Source: Chondrus crispus
Taxonomy: Eukaryota; Rhodophyta; Florideophyceae; Gigartinales; Gigartinaceae
Direction: 5' to 3'
NCBI RefSeq assembly: GCF_000350225.1
Contig: NW_005178996.1
Location: forward strand, 60,712 to 124,711
DNA: 64,000 nt
In this document: one piece after another, positions 61,838-64,000 of the stretch
Layout: every line of letters begins with the position of its first letter
Position numbering within the stretch: the stretch's first letter is position 1
The notes under the pieces: generated by a model
The model's database searches: none
Told to the model about the DNA's origin: nothing
Seen by the model: only the letters and a program-made list of their open reading frames with translations
Program-made: the position numbers and the translations under genes

Positions 61838-64000
61838 TCAGCACACCTATTGCCAAACCGCACACCCACCAAAACCCGATCGCCAAAAATACAACACTTC
61901 CACGACCCCAATCCACACACACCCAAACAACTGACAAAAACCACAGCAACCGCGTACGAGTGGCACCTCGCCCTCAACCACGCCCCGCCCAAAGCGCTCC
62001 AACGCATGGCACAGAAAGGAACCATCGCCAACCTCCCAGCCAGCCTCCAAGGCGCCCCCCCACCCATCAGCTGTTCCTCATGTGCGCACGCTCGACAATC
62101 CCCCCGCCCGCACCCAACCGCACACCACTCCCAACAAATCGCAGAGCAACTCAGCTCAGACACATGCGGCCCCATCACACCCCCGTCAACACACGGAAAT
62201 GCACACATATTCACCTGCATAGACACGGCCAGCAGATACCTTGTCACCTACTACATTCGCAAGAGACAAGAAGTGAACGCCATAATACCGCAGTTGTTCC
62301 ACACGTTGTCCCTACAAAACAAACTCCCCCAAGCGTACAGGACAGACAACGCTAAAGAATTCACATCGACGCACGCAAAAAGGACATATCAATCTCACGG
62401 CATACAGCACATAACCAACACCCCCCACCAGCCACAAGAAAATTCTATTGCCGAAAGAATCAACAAAACGCTGTTCACAAGTGCCAGAGCAGCACTCCAT
62501 CACGCGTCACTACCACCCCAATTTTGGGAGGACGCAGTACGCGATGTTGTCTTCAAGTACAACATAATGAGACACAGCGCTACCAAAAAAAGCCCGTGGA
62601 GCCTCTGGCACGGCAGCCCAGCGCGCATGACACGCATCTTCGCCTTCGGGCAAATCGGAACGGCACCAATTCACGCACACAAAACCAAACTCCGAGCTCG
62701 CAGCGAACCCGTCCGATACATGTTCCCAACATCGGAAACGCACATCATGACCATCACGATAAACAGTGCGCGATACAGGGTCATCCGAGCGATCGACTTC
62801 AAACCATACTCACGACACCGGGACCCCACACACACGTCAACGCACGCATTCAAAACCAAACTGACAAGACCCAAACCGCCAGCACAAAGCAACAACAAGC
62901 ACCGATACATACCACCACCACAAACCATCGACCAAACCACACCAGCGCCACGCCATGCCCACGCAGCACGGCAGTACCCGGACGCGGCAGAATGGGAGAC
63001 CGCGCACAACGCTGAATTAGACATGCTGGACCAACAGACCACGATCAAATGGATACCGCCATCAGACGTGCCCCCGCACGAAAAACTCATACCCCTCACG
63101 ATGACGTACAGATACAAACGTACACCAACAGGGAAAATAGCAAAACGAAAGGCACGCTGTTCCATACGAGGCGACCGCATGCAGCCAGGCAAACACTTCG
63201 ACCCTAAACAAACGTCCACTTTCATGGCAGAGAAAACGTCAGTGCGCACAATCCTAGCAATCGCTGCATCACACAGATGGCCTCTACAGTACATGGACAT
63301 CACGGCCGCCTACTTACACGAGACACATGACCCCCGCTTCCCCGTCTATGTGAGACAGCTCCCCCGATTCGACGGTAACCTCAAGCACGGCACCAAAGCG
63401 GGACAACTAGTAGGCAACCTATATGGCGGCCGATCCGCCGGCCACCGTTACACTGCCGGCCTTCAGAAACACCTCATCAAGCAAGGCTATCAGCAATGCG
63501 ACAGCAACCCATGCTTATTCACCAAAACACACACAACGGGCACACTGCTGTTCGCTGTCAGCATGGACGAATTCCTCGTCACCGCTTCAAACCAAGCACT
63601 CATCGATGAACTACTCACCGCCCTCAAGCAAAAGTACAACATCAAAAATCTCGCATTCCCCCATACGTACCCTCGGTTGGCAAATAACACGCGACGCACA
63701 AGGCAGCATCCACATCTCGCAAGAACAGACCATAAGCATCATACTTGCGAAACACAACATGTCGGAATGCAATCCAAAAACAACCCCCGCGCCGCAAAAC
63801 CCAAACAAGAACGTAGAAAACCATACGGCGCCCCTATCCCCCACGCTCGCCACCCACTACCGCTCCATTCTAGGAGACCTCCGGTATGTCGTCGACAGCA
63901 CCCGCTACGACGCGTACCACACCACCAACCAGCTGACGCGACACAGCAAGCAACCGAGCCAAGCAAATTGGCACACGCTCAAATGGCTCCTCCGGTATCT
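61838..64000 (+). pseudogene. Copia-D pol region, incomplete in window
   Basis: A GAG-pre-integrase block (WHLALNHAPPKAL ... CSSCAHARQS), the integrase core with its three acidic motifs, and the reverse transcriptase with SMDEF in place of YVDD, similar to the SMDDF of Copia-B. RNase H begins to appear near the window end (LGDLRYVVDSTRYDAYH). It is a fossil; breaks are not itemised. Confidence 0.75.

Larger units (their letters stand above)
60065..64000 (+). mobile_element. Copia-type LTR retrotransposon D, broken, runs off the window
   Basis: The left LTR ends in GATGCATCA at 60224 and is followed by the primer site GGTTATGGCCCG; its start is probably near 60070, judged only by the 140-160 bp LTR size of the relatives. 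Gag is a clean copia-type frame (60461-61837; YGPWLLAMKSAAYAQD, YVQRHETIRAQM), with a protease motif LDSAAHPTH near 61380. Integrase (about 61945-62540; SDTCGP, RTDNAKEF, QENSIAERIN) and reverse transcriptase (about 63000-63700; PLTMTYRYKR, DITAAYLHET, SMDEF) follow. The right part lies beyond the window. It is broken, with several breaks. Its coding strand is rich in C and A. Confidence 0.83.

Overview
This is a repeat-dominated eukaryotic nuclear segment of moderate GC content. It carries PIF/Harbinger-like, piggyBac, pogo, Mutator-like, Ty3 and Copia elements, very few convincing introns, and only a handful of host genes. A multicellular red alga (a florideophyte such as Chondrus) fits best, but this rests on the style of the sequence, not on a marker gene. 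A run of exactly 100 N at 15189-15288 is an assembly gap.

Layout. 1-2700: an unrecognised ORF, then copy A of a gene family encoding an MSP (VAP-like) domain plus a long unknown domain. 3218-15188: a dispersed sequence R1 split by a PIF/Harbinger DNA transposon (3341-15055), which is itself split by a whole-looking, young Ty3 LTR element (3475-10544, target duplication GGTCT). 15289-17450: a broken DDE_Tnp_4 transposon. 17450-20690: segmental duplication copy B (intact MSP gene plus a small antisense membrane-protein gene). 20690-29590: mostly non-coding, with one clear host gene, a secreted integrin-beta-like vWA protein (24448-25845). 29592-32640: a VAP-like fragment, a second R1 copy holding a 942-bp inverted-repeat element, and a MULE fragment. 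32641-39041: a nest in which a short element (TIR GAGCAAGTCTAG, target TTA) holds a piggyBac (target CTAG) and a pogo element (target TA); the nest sits in the upstream flank of segmental duplication copy C (39045-42228). 43154-64000: four Copia-type LTR elements or remnants, with a broken pogo-like transposase between two of them.

The most exciting signal lies in the Ty3 element. Between pol and the 3' LTR, on the opposite strand, it carries a two-ORF accessory region. The first ORF (9295-9822) opens with a near-copy of the histone H3 tail: 23 of the first 29 residues match. The lysine is lost from both ARKS motifs (K9R, K27V), while K4, K14, K18 and K23 are kept. The second ORF (8593-9288) ends in a strong nuclear-localisation-type basic cluster. 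This looks like a histone-tail mimic carried by a retrotransposon.

Other notable points are a piggyBac flanked by CTAG instead of TTAA, Copia primer sites that match the anticodon arm of initiator tRNA-Met so that the primer site contains an ATG, and several insertions for which the empty site is also present in this window.
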